The notes under the pieces were generated by a model. That model saw only the letters and a program-made list of their open reading frames with translations. It was not told where the DNA came from and did not search any database. This document shows positions 17,698 to 26,660 of a stretch of 64,000 nucleotides of DNA, in pieces. Source of the stretch: Muricauda sp. MAR_2010_75 (GTDB lineage: Bacteria; Bacteroidota; Bacteroidia; Flavobacteriales; Flavobacteriaceae). Position numbers and translations under genes: made by a program. The DNA is taken from NCBI RefSeq assembly GCF_000745185.1, contig NZ_JQNJ01000001.1, positions 4,012,501 to 4,076,500 of the forward strand. Direction: 5' to 3'. Each line of letters opens with the position of its first letter. The first letter of the stretch is position 1.

Positions 17698-17725
17698 AAA
17701 CAGTATATGTTTTTTTATATCTTAG
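17698..17725 (+). promoter_or_regulatory. Candidate TetR operator and -7 box
   Basis: AAACA-GTATA-TGTTT (17698-17712) is an inverted repeat just upstream of TATCTTAG (17718-17725), close to the TAnnTTTG -7 consensus. Overlap with the promoter core would suit autorepression by the TetR gene starting at 17750. Confidence 0.4.
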
Positions 17726-17749
17726 TTTACCCAACACCAACCAGCCACC

Positions 17750-18346
17750 ATGACCAAGAAAGCAGAACGTACCACAGCATACATCATAGAGACCGTAGCG
17801 CCCATTTTCAACAAGTTTGGCTACGTGGGAACCAGTATGAGCGACCTTACGGAAGCCACTGGGCTCACCAAAGGTGCCATTTACGGAAATTTTGAAAACA
17901 AGGAAGCTTTGGCCCTGTCTGCATTTGAGTACAACCGAAATCTTTTAATGGACGTCATTGACGAAAAATTGGAGATTGAGGGGATGGCATTGGACAAGTT
18001 GTTTTCCTTACTGCATTTTTACAAACAATACGATGTTTTTACCTTGCCCCTTGGAGGCTGTCCCATATTGAACGTTGGGGTGGATGCCCAAAACAACAAC
18101 AATCTTCTAGCTGCGGCCGTAAAAGAAACCATTAAAGAGATTGAAGGCAAAATGGCCTTGGTCCTAGAAAATGGAGTGAATCAGAATGAAATCCATTTGC
18201 CGGTTCCTCCGCTTCAATTTGCCAAACAATTGTTCACTATGATCCAAGGGGCCGTGGCCTTGAGTACCATGACCCGTGATCGAAAGTATTTGATTAATAC
18301 CTTAACGTATCTGGAGCACTTGGTGCAAAAGGAAGTAAAAAAATAA
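17750..18346 (+). CDS. TetR-family transcriptional regulator
   Basis: A 198-residue protein with an N-terminal TetR helix-turn-helix (about 8-55: TTAYIIETVAPIFNKFGYVG, SMSDLTEATGLTKGAIYGNF) and a helical ligand-binding C-terminal half containing GGCPILNVGVDAQNNN, common in a TetR subgroup close to AcrR/QacR-like regulators with a C-terminal DUF1956-like or TetR_C region. Ligand unknown. An inverted repeat in its own promoter suggests autoregulation. It is followed by an AraC regulator after 55 bases. Confidence 0.92.
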   Translation: MTKKAERTTAYIIETVAPIFNKFGYVGTSMSDLTEATGLTKGAIYGNFENKEALALSAFEYNRNLLMDVIDEKLEIEGMALDKLFSLLHFYKQYDVFTLPLGGCPILNVGVDAQNNNNLLAAAVKETIKEIEGKMALVLENGVNQNEIHLPVPPLQFAKQLFTMIQGAVALSTMTRDRKYLINTLTYLEHLVQKEVKK

Positions 18347-18401
18347 TTGCCCTAAGTCCGTTACGGGTACACATTGAAAACCAGACCTTTACCAGGTTAA
18401 G

Positions 18402-19499
18402 ATGAACATTTACGAATATCTATTTTCCCTATTTTCGTTTCTCGCCCTGATTTTGGCGATTCTTCTTTTTTTGAAGAAAAAGGGAGACCGATGGGCCAAT
18501 AGCCTTTTGGGTATTTATGTGCTGCTTTTTGGTTATAATGTATTCTACAATACACTATACTGGTCCAAAAAACTCTTTACCGCAGACTTTATCGGACTCC
18601 TTTTTACCAATGTATTGGTTTGGGTGCTATACGGACCAATATTATATTTTTACATCCGAAGGGTGCTCTACGGCACCAAATTTAGAGGGAAAGACCTCCT
18701 GCATTTTTTGCCTTTTTTGATTCTTCTACTGAACTACTCCCGAGTATATGTAATGGATTCTGCAACAAAAATGGAATTGTTACAAAACCGAACCATTATT
18801 TTGCACTTGTACTTTTTTACATACTATGAGGAGATTGCAATAATAGCACTTATGCTGCTGTATTTTGCGCTCATCTACACCCGACTTAAAAAAGGAACCG
18901 CTGGTTTCAACAAAGACCTTTGGTTAAAATGGGTCTCATTTTCGTATTTGGCGTATGTAATTTCTTTTTCATCCTACTTTGTCCTGCAGGGTTTGGGTAT
19001 TTTGCAAAAGGAGCACGATTACTTCATTGGAGCATCCATGATTTTCTTTATCTCCATGCTTGCCTATTTTGGATTTGCACAGCCAGAAGTTTTTGAAGGC
19101 ACTCCCATGAACAAAATAATGCCCATCATAAAATACAAAACCACAGGATTGACCCACGGCTATGCAATGGAACTCAAAGAAAACCTGCAAAAGTATATGG
19201 AAGAGGTCAAACCCTATTTAAAAAGTGAATTCAGACTGGATGATCTGGCTGAAAACCTCAACGTCTCCAGACACCATTGCTCTCAAGTCATCAATGAACA
19301 GTTTGATTCCACTTTTTTCAATTTCATCAATAAATACAGAATTGAAGAGGCTAAGGAAATGTTGGAAAAAGATCAATCCCTTACTATTTCCGATGTAATG
19401 TACGCCTGTGGCTTTAATAATAGAGTGTCTTTCTACAACGCTTTTAAAAAGTTTACGGGAACCACTCCAAAGTCATTTCTGGAGTCTGCCGCCAGCTAA
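18402..19499 (+). CDS. AraC-family regulator with membrane-spanning N-terminus
   Basis: The 365-residue protein has six or seven hydrophobic segments over about 5-230 and an AraC/XylS DNA-binding domain at about 265-362 (DDLAENLNVSRHHCSQVINE, ISDVMYACGFNNRVSFYNAF). This 7TM-AraC architecture is common in Bacteroidetes, where a membrane sensor is fused directly to the DNA-binding part. The ligand and targets are unknown; the TetR gene upstream and lipoprotein gene downstream are candidates. The ATG at 18402 follows AGGTTAAG, a fair ribosome-binding site. Confidence 0.93.
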   Translation: MNIYEYLFSLFSFLALILAILLFLKKKGDRWANSLLGIYVLLFGYNVFYNTLYWSKKLFTADFIGLLFTNVLVWVLYGPILYFYIRRVLYGTKFRGKDLLHFLPFLILLLNYSRVYVMDSATKMELLQNRTIILHLYFFTYYEEIAIIALMLLYFALIYTRLKKGTAGFNKDLWLKWVSFSYLAYVISFSSYFVLQGLGILQKEHDYFIGASMIFFISMLAYFGFAQPEVFEGTPMNKIMPIIKYKTTGLTHGYAMELKENLQKYMEEVKPYLKSEFRLDDLAENLNVSRHHCSQVINEQFDSTFFNFINKYRIEEAKEMLEKDQSLTISDVMYACGFNNRVSFYNAFKKFTGTTPKSFLESAAS

Positions 19500-19620
19500 T
19501 CCCTAGAACTTCGTCCCATTGTGTAAATCTTTATAAGGATTTATACCCTCTATAGATTTTATGTATTCATTTGTGTGGATACGTTATGGTATACCTCCCC
19601 AACCTTGAAACTTTTGAACA

Positions 19621-20802
19621 ATGAGAGCAAAACATCCTTATATGAGTCCTATTTTTTTACTTCTCCTTACGTTAATCAGTGCCTGCAGTTCAGATTCCAA
19701 TAGTACGGATGATTCTCCCGACAACACACCTGTGCTGTCCAGCATTAGCATTGGTTCATCGAACGGTAACCAACTTGATCTTTTTGGCACCAATACTACT
19801 TCGCTGAGTGTCATGGGAACGGATCAGTTTGGACTAGACATTGCTATTACGGAAACCGTGACTTGGTCGGCCAACAACGACAATGTAAGCGTTGACCAAA
19901 ATGGAATGGTAACGGGTCAGAAAGTTGGAAATTCCACGGTTGAAGCAGCCGTTGGAAGCCTATCAAAAACCATTGCGTTGACCATTGTTGATTCTGAACC
20001 GCAACCCGGCACGTATATCTATGTGAGCGATGCCGTGAATTTCAACAATGGGCCTTGGAAAATATTTCGATATGATGAAAACGGACAAAATCCAACAGTC
20101 TTTATTGATGAAGAACTTGCCTGGCCGCAAGATATTGTCTTTTTGGAAGATCAAGGCCAAGTGCTCATCTCCAATTTAAGTTCCGGCAAAATCAATAGGC
20201 ACGATGCGGCTACCGGGGCACTGATTGGCAGTTTTGCAACCAACATCGGTGGTCCTACACGTATGAAAATCGGCGCAGATAATTTGTTGTATGTGTTGCA
20301 GTGGCAAGGTGATGGACTTGTGCTTCGGTATGGATTGGATGGTACCTTGATTGACAAGTTTACCAGTGTAGCTGTTCCTCAAAGTATTGGTCTGGATTGG
20401 GATTCCGAAGGCAATCTCTATGTATCCTCCTATAGTGGTGCCTTTGTTCAAAAATTTGATTCAGAGGGCAACGACCTTGGAAAGTTCATCGCTTCAGACG
20501 TTGAAGGTCCCACAAACATTTGGTTTGATGAAAATGACAATCTTTTTGCCAATGACTGGACGGGCAACAAAGTGGTTCAATTCGATTCTGAAGGCAACTT
20601 TGTGAAAAACGTAATTTCCACTGGTATCAATCAGCCGGAAGGTGTCGACTTTTTCCCCAATGGCGACTTTTTAATTGGCAGTGGGGGCACTTCCGAAGTA
20701 AGACAATATGACTCCAACGGAAATTTTATTAAAAACCTGGTAAGTGCTGGTGCTGGCGGACTCGTTCGCCCAAATGCAGTTAGGATTAGGGTCATTGAAT
20801 AG
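19621..20802 (+). CDS. Lipoprotein with Big_2 Ig-like domain and NHL-type beta-propeller
   Basis: A 393-residue lipoprotein: lipobox LISAC (Cys22), a Ser/Asp linker, a bacterial Ig-like group 2 domain (about 55-122; VTWSANNDNVSVDQNGMVTGQ), then repeated blades over about 130-390 of NHL/SMP-30 type (repeats such as DSEGNLYVSSYSGAFVQKFD, DENDNLFANDWTGNKVVQFD). The propeller probably binds a ligand or acts as a lactonase-like fold; no clear metal ligands were identified. Outer-membrane location is inferred from the lipobox. It follows the AraC gene by about 120 bases. Confidence 0.88.
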   Translation: MRAKHPYMSPIFLLLLTLISACSSDSNSTDDSPDNTPVLSSISIGSSNGNQLDLFGTNTTSLSVMGTDQFGLDIAITETVTWSANNDNVSVDQNGMVTGQKVGNSTVEAAVGSLSKTIALTIVDSEPQPGTYIYVSDAVNFNNGPWKIFRYDENGQNPTVFIDEELAWPQDIVFLEDQGQVLISNLSSGKINRHDAATGALIGSFATNIGGPTRMKIGADNLLYVLQWQGDGLVLRYGLDGTLIDKFTSVAVPQSIGLDWDSEGNLYVSSYSGAFVQKFDSEGNDLGKFIASDVEGPTNIWFDENDNLFANDWTGNKVVQFDSEGNFVKNVISTGINQPEGVDFFPNGDFLIGSGGTSEVRQYDSNGNFIKNLVSAGAGGLVRPNAVRIRVIE

Positions 20803-21172
20803 GAAGCTGTAATCGGTTCATATATTATTTGGCTTTTCATTTTTCCTTCACTCATGGAAAACTTTAGCTCATGGCTCAATTTTAAAGAGCCCAGGCCATG
20901 AGCACCATACCCGATACTGAATTTATCCCATCAACCCATTATCTGTTTGGACCACTTGATGGTATGGTAAATCAAAAAAAAGTCTTCTTGAAAGGTAGAT
21001 TGGCAACTTGAGGATTAGGCATCCATCAACCCAAAGTTGGCATTCATAAATTACGGCAATTGAAGACCTCTCTATTGCCTTACTTTCCATTCACATAACA
21101 CCCAATCAAAATAAAACTAACCCTGATTGCCGCCAGAAAATAATTACCTAACAGTTTATAGAACACTATACC
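20803..21172. other. Intergenic region without a recognised gene; one inverted repeat
   Basis: This 370-base gap has no convincing ORF. It contains GCTCATGG (20867-20874) pairing with CCATGAGC (20896-20903), with inner GGCTC/GAGCC pairing, making a hairpin without a T run. Nothing else was recognised. Confidence 0.5.
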
Positions 21173-22369
21173 GTGGAGGATTTAACCAAAAAAAGTGAGG
21201 AGCTCATTAACGCCATCCATGATGGTGATTTGGTGAGGGTGCAAGCGCTTACCGAAGAAAGGGTTCCGCTTAATTCCGAATATGGCAGAAAAACTATAGA
21301 TATTCCAGGAGAAACCATCGCAGGTATACCCTATAGCACACCTCTGGGCACCGCTTGTAGTCAAGGACATCTGGAAATAGTAAAATACTTGCTTGGCAAA
21401 GGGGTTAAGGTAGATATTCAAAATTACCATTCACAGACTCCATTTCTTCTGGCCGTAGAAGCTTGTCAAAAAGGTATAGGGTCCTTTGATGCCGTAAAAG
21501 AACTCATTGCTGCTGGAGCCGATATCCATTTCGCGAGTCCATGGGGCAATGCTATCCATTTTGCCATAGGAACTGGTCCAGAAGCCTATGAAATGCTTAA
21601 ATATTTGCTTGAATTGGGAATTGATCCCCAAGTAAAGGATAAAAAATCCCATTCTGTATTGAGAAAAAAATTCTTTTACCTGACAGAATTAATAAAAGAC
21701 AATAGTACGATTGGGGGATTACTCTTGGAGCAGTTAAAATTGTTGCGCCTTTATTGGAACAACGAAGATGCCGAAATGAAAAAGCTTTGGGGAGAATGTT
21801 TGGAAGCCTTAGAAACAAATGAAGCTAAAAAAATGAAATGGGAAAGTATCTTTCAAAATGAAGATTGGGTGAGCCAAGTATCCAAAAAAATTGAGGATAA
21901 TGCATTAAAAGGTCCAAAACAGCTGAAATTTTTTGAGGAAATAACCCAATATTTCCTCAATAGATCTGAGGTAATTGCACACCCCGATTGGGGCAAGCTC
22001 ATCCAAAAAGTGTCCGATATGGGCCCCTCTTCCATTGACTTGATTGAACAAAAAACCGGAAAAAAGACCACAGTATTCAGTCGAACTTGGTATACCAGTG
22101 GAATCATGGATGAGATAATCGATAAACATCTATTTACCACAGATTTTTGTCTAGAGATGCTAAACCACGAGGAAGCCGCGAAACGTGACGACTTTTTGGA
22201 AATCTTCACTTATGTTCTTGAGGAGGCATCCCATAAATATGGATACGCAAAATATGCCTATAGGGAAAACTTTATGAAGAATTTTTTTGATACCGATTAT
22301 GTGAAAAATTACAAACACTACAACAAACCACAGAGAATAGTGGCCGAATGTAATCAAGAACCATCTTAA
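21173..22369 (+). CDS. Ankyrin-repeat protein
   Basis: The 398-residue protein starts at a GTG (21173); no ATG gives an intact first repeat. Residues about 5-165 contain ankyrin repeats (SGS...TPLGTACSQGHLEIVKYLLG, TPFLLAVEA...AVKELIAAGADIHFASPWGNAIHFAI). The C-terminal 230 residues are helical, Lys/Glu-rich and unrecognised. No signal peptide, so probably a cytoplasmic protein-binding scaffold. It is convergent with the PorP/SprF-SPOR gene (13 bases between stops). Partner unknown. Confidence 0.85.
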   Translation: MEDLTKKSEELINAIHDGDLVRVQALTEERVPLNSEYGRKTIDIPGETIAGIPYSTPLGTACSQGHLEIVKYLLGKGVKVDIQNYHSQTPFLLAVEACQKGIGSFDAVKELIAAGADIHFASPWGNAIHFAIGTGPEAYEMLKYLLELGIDPQVKDKKSHSVLRKKFFYLTELIKDNSTIGGLLLEQLKLLRLYWNNEDAEMKKLWGECLEALETNEAKKMKWESIFQNEDWVSQVSKKIEDNALKGPKQLKFFEEITQYFLNRSEVIAHPDWGKLIQKVSDMGPSSIDLIEQKTGKKTTVFSRTWYTSGIMDEIIDKHLFTTDFCLEMLNHEEAAKRDDFLEIFTYVLEEASHKYGYAKYAYRENFMKNFFDTDYVKNYKHYNKPQRIVAECNQEPS

Positions 22370-22382
22370 ATCTTGTTTCGAA

Positions 22383-23894
22383 TCATTTCCCCCTCACTCT
22401 AAAAATCCAGATCTTGTCCGTGTACCTACCATTAAACTGGCTATCCCTAGCCTTTCGGGCTTCTTCCATGGTATTGTAGCGCTCCAAATAGACGTAGTTA
22501 TATTTGTTTACGTTTCGGTAGAACGATTTTGGATCTAGACCTTTCTGTTTCAGGGTTAGCATAAAACTTTCATAGTATTTTTTGGTTCCAAAAACATTGG
22601 CAATAAGGTAAAACCCAGGTTCCAAGCCATCCTCACTGGCCACTTCTTCATATCTTTCATTAGGCCGTAATTCCACTTCCTGTTGTTGAATGGCGGTTAT
22701 GCTATCCCGCTTCTTTTGCTCCAATACTTGGGCGATACTATCTTGCTGTTGCTTTTTCCGTAGTTGAGCAATACTATCCCTTTGCTGCTGCAACCTTGAA
22801 GCTTCCAATTCGGCTTGAGCAATGGAGTCACGAACCCGCTGTTCCTCCGTAAGTTGTTGTCGTCGCAACTGTTCAGCTTCTTGAGCCTCCTGCTTTTCAA
22901 GTCTTTGTAACCTAGCCTCTTCCGCCATCCGTTCTTGTGCCAAAGCATCATCTTTTTCCACATCAAAGCCAACCACTTTATTCCGATTATCTGTTGCGCC
23001 AAATTGGTAGGAAGCTACCAACTCAAAAGTTGACTCACCATCACTCAACTCGGAATCCCCACCAAATTCCATTAGTCCTCCAATAGAAAATACACGGGCA
23101 AAAGTCACCCCAACTCCTCCTGAAGCCCCATAAAAGCTATTATAGCCCCCTTGAGCCCAAAATTTGGGGGTCGATAACAAGGTGTTTAAACCAAATTGAG
23201 TATCTCCATTTGGGATAGATTTGACATAGACCAAAGGTCGTACAAAACTAGCCCCCCAAGTGGGGAATAACCCTACATTGAAATCGTTGCTTAGGGTTCC
23301 CGTGAAAATTTGAAAATTTTCTGGACCGTTCCCACTATCTGACAGATTGAACCCAAAACCATTTTCAAAAGCAAGGCCTACACTAAATTGATTAACATTC
23401 AATCGAACTGCAGGAGAAAACTGAAGAATAAAATCCTTGTTACTTTCTAATTGAGGTACATCCAAATCTGGATCTGGCACAAAACGGTCATCCGCCAAGC
23501 TTTCTTGGAAGGCAAAAAGGTTTATTCCTGCCAGTAGCTCTACTCCATCATCCAATAAAAATGTATGCACATAGGTAAGGTGAGCCCCAACATTTAAAAA
23601 AACACCGGTATTATGCTGAAGAAACCCCAAAGCAACGGATGATGTGGTATTGATTTGATGGGAATAATTTGCAAAGATAGTGGTGGGATCCCCATCCACG
23701 GACTGCCATTGCCAACGGGTCCAAATGGAAAAAGAATTTGGGTTGTTCCAATCAGAAGTATACGTGGCGTTCAACAAATTGGCATTGAACTGAGTGAGCG
23801 TATGTTGCCGGAAATCTGCCGGTAAATCAACCTCTTGTGACGATCCAACCACAAACATCAACCCTATTAGTATACAAACCAAAAGTCTACGCAT
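22383..23894 (-). CDS. PorP/SprF-family membrane protein fused to a coiled coil and SPOR domain
   Basis: The 503-residue protein has a signal peptide (1 to about 19), a PorP/SprF-type beta-barrel region (about 20-320; ATYTSDWNNPNSFSIWTRWQW, NYSHQINTTSSVALGFLQHN), a Gln/Arg/Glu-rich coiled coil (about 325-400; repeats of RDSIAQ), and a C-terminal SPOR-like domain (about 415-503; EPGFYLIANVFGTKKYYESF, YNYVYLERYNTMEEARKARD). PorP/SprF proteins are outer-membrane parts of type IX secretion and gliding; SPOR domains bind denuded peptidoglycan. The fusion would tie a barrel to the cell wall (inference). It is not next to a giant adhesin gene, the usual partner. Confidence 0.85.
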   Translation of the reverse strand: MRRLLVCILIGLMFVVGSSQEVDLPADFRQHTLTQFNANLLNATYTSDWNNPNSFSIWTRWQWQSVDGDPTTIFANYSHQINTTSSVALGFLQHNTGVFLNVGAHLTYVHTFLLDDGVELLAGINLFAFQESLADDRFVPDPDLDVPQLESNKDFILQFSPAVRLNVNQFSVGLAFENGFGFNLSDSGNGPENFQIFTGTLSNDFNVGLFPTWGASFVRPLVYVKSIPNGDTQFGLNTLLSTPKFWAQGGYNSFYGASGGVGVTFARVFSIGGLMEFGGDSELSDGESTFELVASYQFGATDNRNKVVGFDVEKDDALAQERMAEEARLQRLEKQEAQEAEQLRRQQLTEEQRVRDSIAQAELEASRLQQQRDSIAQLRKKQQQDSIAQVLEQKKRDSITAIQQQEVELRPNERYEEVASEDGLEPGFYLIANVFGTKKYYESFMLTLKQKGLDPKSFYRNVNKYNYVYLERYNTMEEARKARDSQFNGRYTDKIWIFRVRGK

Positions 23895-23968
23895 ACAGGA
23901 AAATAGAAAATTAAACGTTACTTTTAAAAGCGAATACTATAAACTAAGGGAAACTTTAGACCAATACT

Positions 23969-24490
23969 ATGCGAATAACCAAACTCTTAATTGCATTTGC
24001 AATTATTATTGGAAGTATCAGCTGCAAAAAAGATACGAAAATTGTGGAAGATCCTGTGGTTTCCACCTTCTATTTTATCCGGCATGCCGAAAAGGACAGA
24101 ACCGACCCGGACAATCCTGACCCCGAGTTAAACCAAGATGGGCTGGACAGGGCCATTCGATGGGCTGAAGTCTTTGACCCAATTGATTTGGATGTCATTT
24201 ATTCCACAAACTACGAGCGCACCTCCATGACAGCTGCCCCCACTTCGGTCAAAAAAAACATTGATATAAAATATTATGACCCCAATACGTTGGATGTTGA
24301 ACAGTTTAAAGCTGAAAATGAAGGACTGAACGTTTTGGTAGTCGGACACAGCAATACCACTCCAAACTTTGTGAACAAGGTCATTAATATTGAAAAATAC
24401 AATGCTATGGACGACGACGACAATAGCAGCTTGTTCATTGTGCGCATCGTTGATGGTATACCTACGGACATCCGCCTTAAAATGGATTAA
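23969..24490 (+). CDS. Histidine-phosphatase (SixA/phosphoglycerate-mutase-like) lipoprotein
   Basis: A 173-residue protein with lipobox SISC (Cys19) and the catalytic motif FYFIRHAEK (Arg38-His39), a second Arg in STNYERTSMTA and the second His in VVGHSNT. The acceptor Glu region is less obvious. Members dephosphorylate small molecules or proteins; here the location is periplasmic or outer-membrane because of the lipobox. Substrate unknown. It is convergent with the next gene and their stop codons overlap by four bases. Confidence 0.88.
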   Translation: MRITKLLIAFAIIIGSISCKKDTKIVEDPVVSTFYFIRHAEKDRTDPDNPDPELNQDGLDRAIRWAEVFDPIDLDVIYSTNYERTSMTAAPTSVKKNIDIKYYDPNTLDVEQFKAENEGLNVLVVGHSNTTPNFVNKVINIEKYNAMDDDDNSSLFIVRIVDGIPTDIRLKMD

Positions 24491-25230
24491 TCCGCCTCTA
24501 CTTTTATATTGGTAAGCTCTATTTTTGAAAGGAGTTCCAGTTCACCTGTATCGAAAAGTTGTCCAATCTGTAATATGTCAGCATCCTCATCTTCTGGTTT
24601 GTAATTTTCATAGTCTACAAACCGGATTCCACCTACATACCGTTCATTATAAGCTTTTCTGAACCGTTGTCCTCCACCATTTACATGAAAGCTATAGGCT
24701 AAATAGTCCGGCTTAAAAGTCTCCACATCAAACCAATACACATACACATCATCATAATCGTCGCCTCCACCGCTTTGATCAAAGGTCACTTTTATTTTGT
24801 AATATTCTTTTCCTTTGATGGTTTCATTGCCCAAAAGCTTTTTGTTCACCGCTGCGTCATTTAATCCATAAGGAAGTCTCGCAAAATAATGCACCGAATT
24901 CACCGAATTGGCATATCGACCTGCTATGGAATCTGAAACAGCAACAAGCGAGTCATTCATAAAACGTTGAAACTCATTTCCTGTTTTAACATCGGTTATG
25001 GTAACCGAATCCACCTGAAAAATGCGTTTTAATACCTTTTTACCCTGTTTATTTTCAGACACATACGTTCTGTCTCGGAAGTCAAAGGAGGTTGAGTGGT
25101 CTTCGTAAAGTTTTCCTCCACTTTCTGCAATGGATTTATCCACTATTTCCTGAGCAGTAAGCTGGGTTTTTGATTTTTCTTTACAGGCAAAAGTCAAAAG
25201 CAAAATCAGGGGAACTAAGATTTTCTTCAT
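24487..25230 (-). CDS. DUF6503-like lipoprotein
   Basis: The ATG at 25230 gives 247 residues with lipobox LTFAC (Cys16); the 12-codon extension to 25266 is disregarded. The mature region has a LolA/LppX-like half-barrel feel: EIVDKSIAESGG, FDFRDRTYVSEN, YYKIKVTFDQSGGGDDYDDV, VYWFDVETFKPDYLAYSF. DUF6503 is the best family match by eye. A role in lipid or hydrophobic ligand carriage is possible but not shown. It is divergent from smpB (80 bases). Confidence 0.75.
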   Translation of the reverse strand: MKKILVPLILLLTFACKEKSKTQLTAQEIVDKSIAESGGKLYEDHSTSFDFRDRTYVSENKQGKKVLKRIFQVDSVTITDVKTGNEFQRFMNDSLVAVSDSIAGRYANSVNSVHYFARLPYGLNDAAVNKKLLGNETIKGKEYYKIKVTFDQSGGGDDYDDVYVYWFDVETFKPDYLAYSFHVNGGGQRFRKAYNERYVGGIRFVDYENYKPEDEDADILQIGQLFDTGELELLSKIELTNIKVEAD

Positions 25231-25310
25231 GGGCTTGGTTTTATAGATAATCGTAAAATCTCCCATAACATTACAATTTTCTTGGCAAAGAGTTTATATT
25301 TTTGCCCACA

Positions 25311-25772
25311 ATGCAGAAAAACATCAACATAAAAAACAGAAGGGCCCGATTCGATTATGAGATTTTGGAGACGTATACCGCAGGTATTGTATTGGGAGGT
25401 ACCGAGATAAAATCCATTCGCTTGGGGAAAGCTTCCATATCCCAAAGTTTTTGTGAGTTCAATGACAAAGGGGAACTTTTTGTCATCAACATGCAGATTG
25501 ATGAGTACAGTCATGGCGGGCATTACAACCATAAACCCAAAGCGGAACGAAAACTGCTCCTCAATAAAAGGGAATTGAAAAAACTCAGAAAAGAAGTCGT
25601 TACTACCGGAAACACTATTATTCCGTTAAACCTTTTCATAAATGACAGGGGACTCGCAAAAATGAACATCGGTTTGGCCAAGGGTAAGAAATTATACGAT
25701 AAGCGAGATACAATTAAGGACCGGGACAGCAAGCGAAATTTGGACCGTATCAAAAAGAGTTTCAACAACTGA
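25311..25772 (+). CDS. smpB: SsrA-binding protein SmpB
   Basis: A 153-residue protein with the complete SmpB set of motifs: [65 protein letters not shown] and a basic tail. It binds tmRNA and rescues stalled ribosomes. The ATG at 25311 fits the family; an in-frame TTG at 25302 is upstream. No ssrA gene was found in the window. Confidence 0.97.
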   Translation: MQKNINIKNRRARFDYEILETYTAGIVLGGTEIKSIRLGKASISQSFCEFNDKGELFVINMQIDEYSHGGHYNHKPKAERKLLLNKRELKKLRKEVVTTGNTIIPLNLFINDRGLAKMNIGLAKGKKLYDKRDTIKDRDSKRNLDRIKKSFNN

Positions 25773-25905
25773 TTGAATGTTGGGTTAATCAGTTATTGGG
25801 TTATTTAGTTACTGGTTTTTGGAATTTGGGATTTGGGATTTGGAATTTGGTAATTGGTTTTTTCTTTGTGCTTGAACCTAAACTTGAACTTGCTACTTAA
25901 CACAA
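25773..25905. repeat. Low-complexity intergenic tract
   Basis: Short phrases such as GGGTTATT, GGAATTTGGGATTTGG and CTTGAACCTAAACTTGAACTTG are repeated in mosaic. The style matches the tracts at 48552, 51196, 53776 and 59736. Confidence 0.7.
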
Positions 25906-26547
25906 TCAATTCTTATCCTCTAATAACGGGACAAAACGAAAAGCACCCAGTTCCTTCTTTTCAAACTCCTTTTCTGATTTGCGTACAAAAAGCGTCATCA
26001 CCTGCTCATTCTCACCTACGGGAATTACCAGTCTACCGCCAATTTTGAGTTGCGACATCAACGGTTTTGGAACCTCAGGAGCACCTGCGGTAACAATGAT
26101 CCCATCAAAAGGGGCTTCTTCGGGCAATCCTTTATAGCCATCCCCAAAAATCATTTTCTTGGGCCTATAGTGCATCTTATTAAAGAACAAGCGTGTCTTT
26201 TTAAAAAGCTCCAACTGGCGTTCAATAGTATACACTTTGGCTTTTAAATGCAACAGCACTGCTGCTTGGTAACCACTCCCCGTCCCTATTTCCAAAATCT
26301 TGTCATTGGGTTTCACTTGAAGCAGCTCGGTTTGAAACGCCACGGTATACGGTTGCGAAATGGTCTGTTCCGCACCTATGGGAAACGCCTTGTCCTGATA
26401 AGCATGGTCTTCAAAACTGCTATCCAAAAATAAATGTCGGGGTATGGTTCGTATGGCATCGAGCACACGTTTGTCCTGTATTCCCTTGGCTTGCAATATC
26501 TCCGCCAATTTGTTGCGCATTCCCCTATGCTTATGTGTGTCCTTCAT
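25906..26547 (-). CDS. pcm: Protein-L-isoaspartate O-methyltransferase
   Basis: A 213-residue SAM-dependent methyltransferase that repairs isoaspartyl residues in aged proteins. Motifs: RHLFLDSSFEDHAYQDKAFP and GAEQTISQPYTVA (substrate side), LEIGTGSGYQAAVLL (SAM binding), FDGIIVTAGAPEVP. The ATG at 26547 is chosen over an upstream GTG at 26565. Full length for the family. No signal peptide, so cytoplasmic. Divergent from the Gfo/Idh gene at 26661. Confidence 0.95.
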   Translation of the reverse strand: MKDTHKHRGMRNKLAEILQAKGIQDKRVLDAIRTIPRHLFLDSSFEDHAYQDKAFPIGAEQTISQPYTVAFQTELLQVKPNDKILEIGTGSGYQAAVLLHLKAKVYTIERQLELFKKTRLFFNKMHYRPKKMIFGDGYKGLPEEAPFDGIIVTAGAPEVPKPLMSQLKIGGRLVIPVGENEQVMTLFVRKSEKEFEKKELGAFRFVPLLEDKN

Positions 26548-26638
26548 GGTTTTGGTCTGGTTCACGAATTTAAAAAGTTCTTCAAAAACTTTACCGACAG
26601 TTCACGTGTTATTTTTATGAAGAGTGCCTCCATATCCG

Positions 26639-26646
26639 TATTTTTG
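26639..26646 (+). promoter_or_regulatory. Candidate -7 box ahead of the Gfo/Idh gene
   Basis: TATTTTTG matches TAnnTTTG exactly and lies 14 bases before the ATG at 26661. The -33 region shows only a weak TTTATG. A short leader is implied. Confidence 0.4.
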
Positions 26647-26660
26647 AAAAAAACAGAGAT

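Noticed and set aside
25297..25304. TATTTTTG as a -7 box of smpB
   Set aside because: It would place the transcription start at the ATG itself, and no -33 box is seen; a leaderless message is possible but unsupported.
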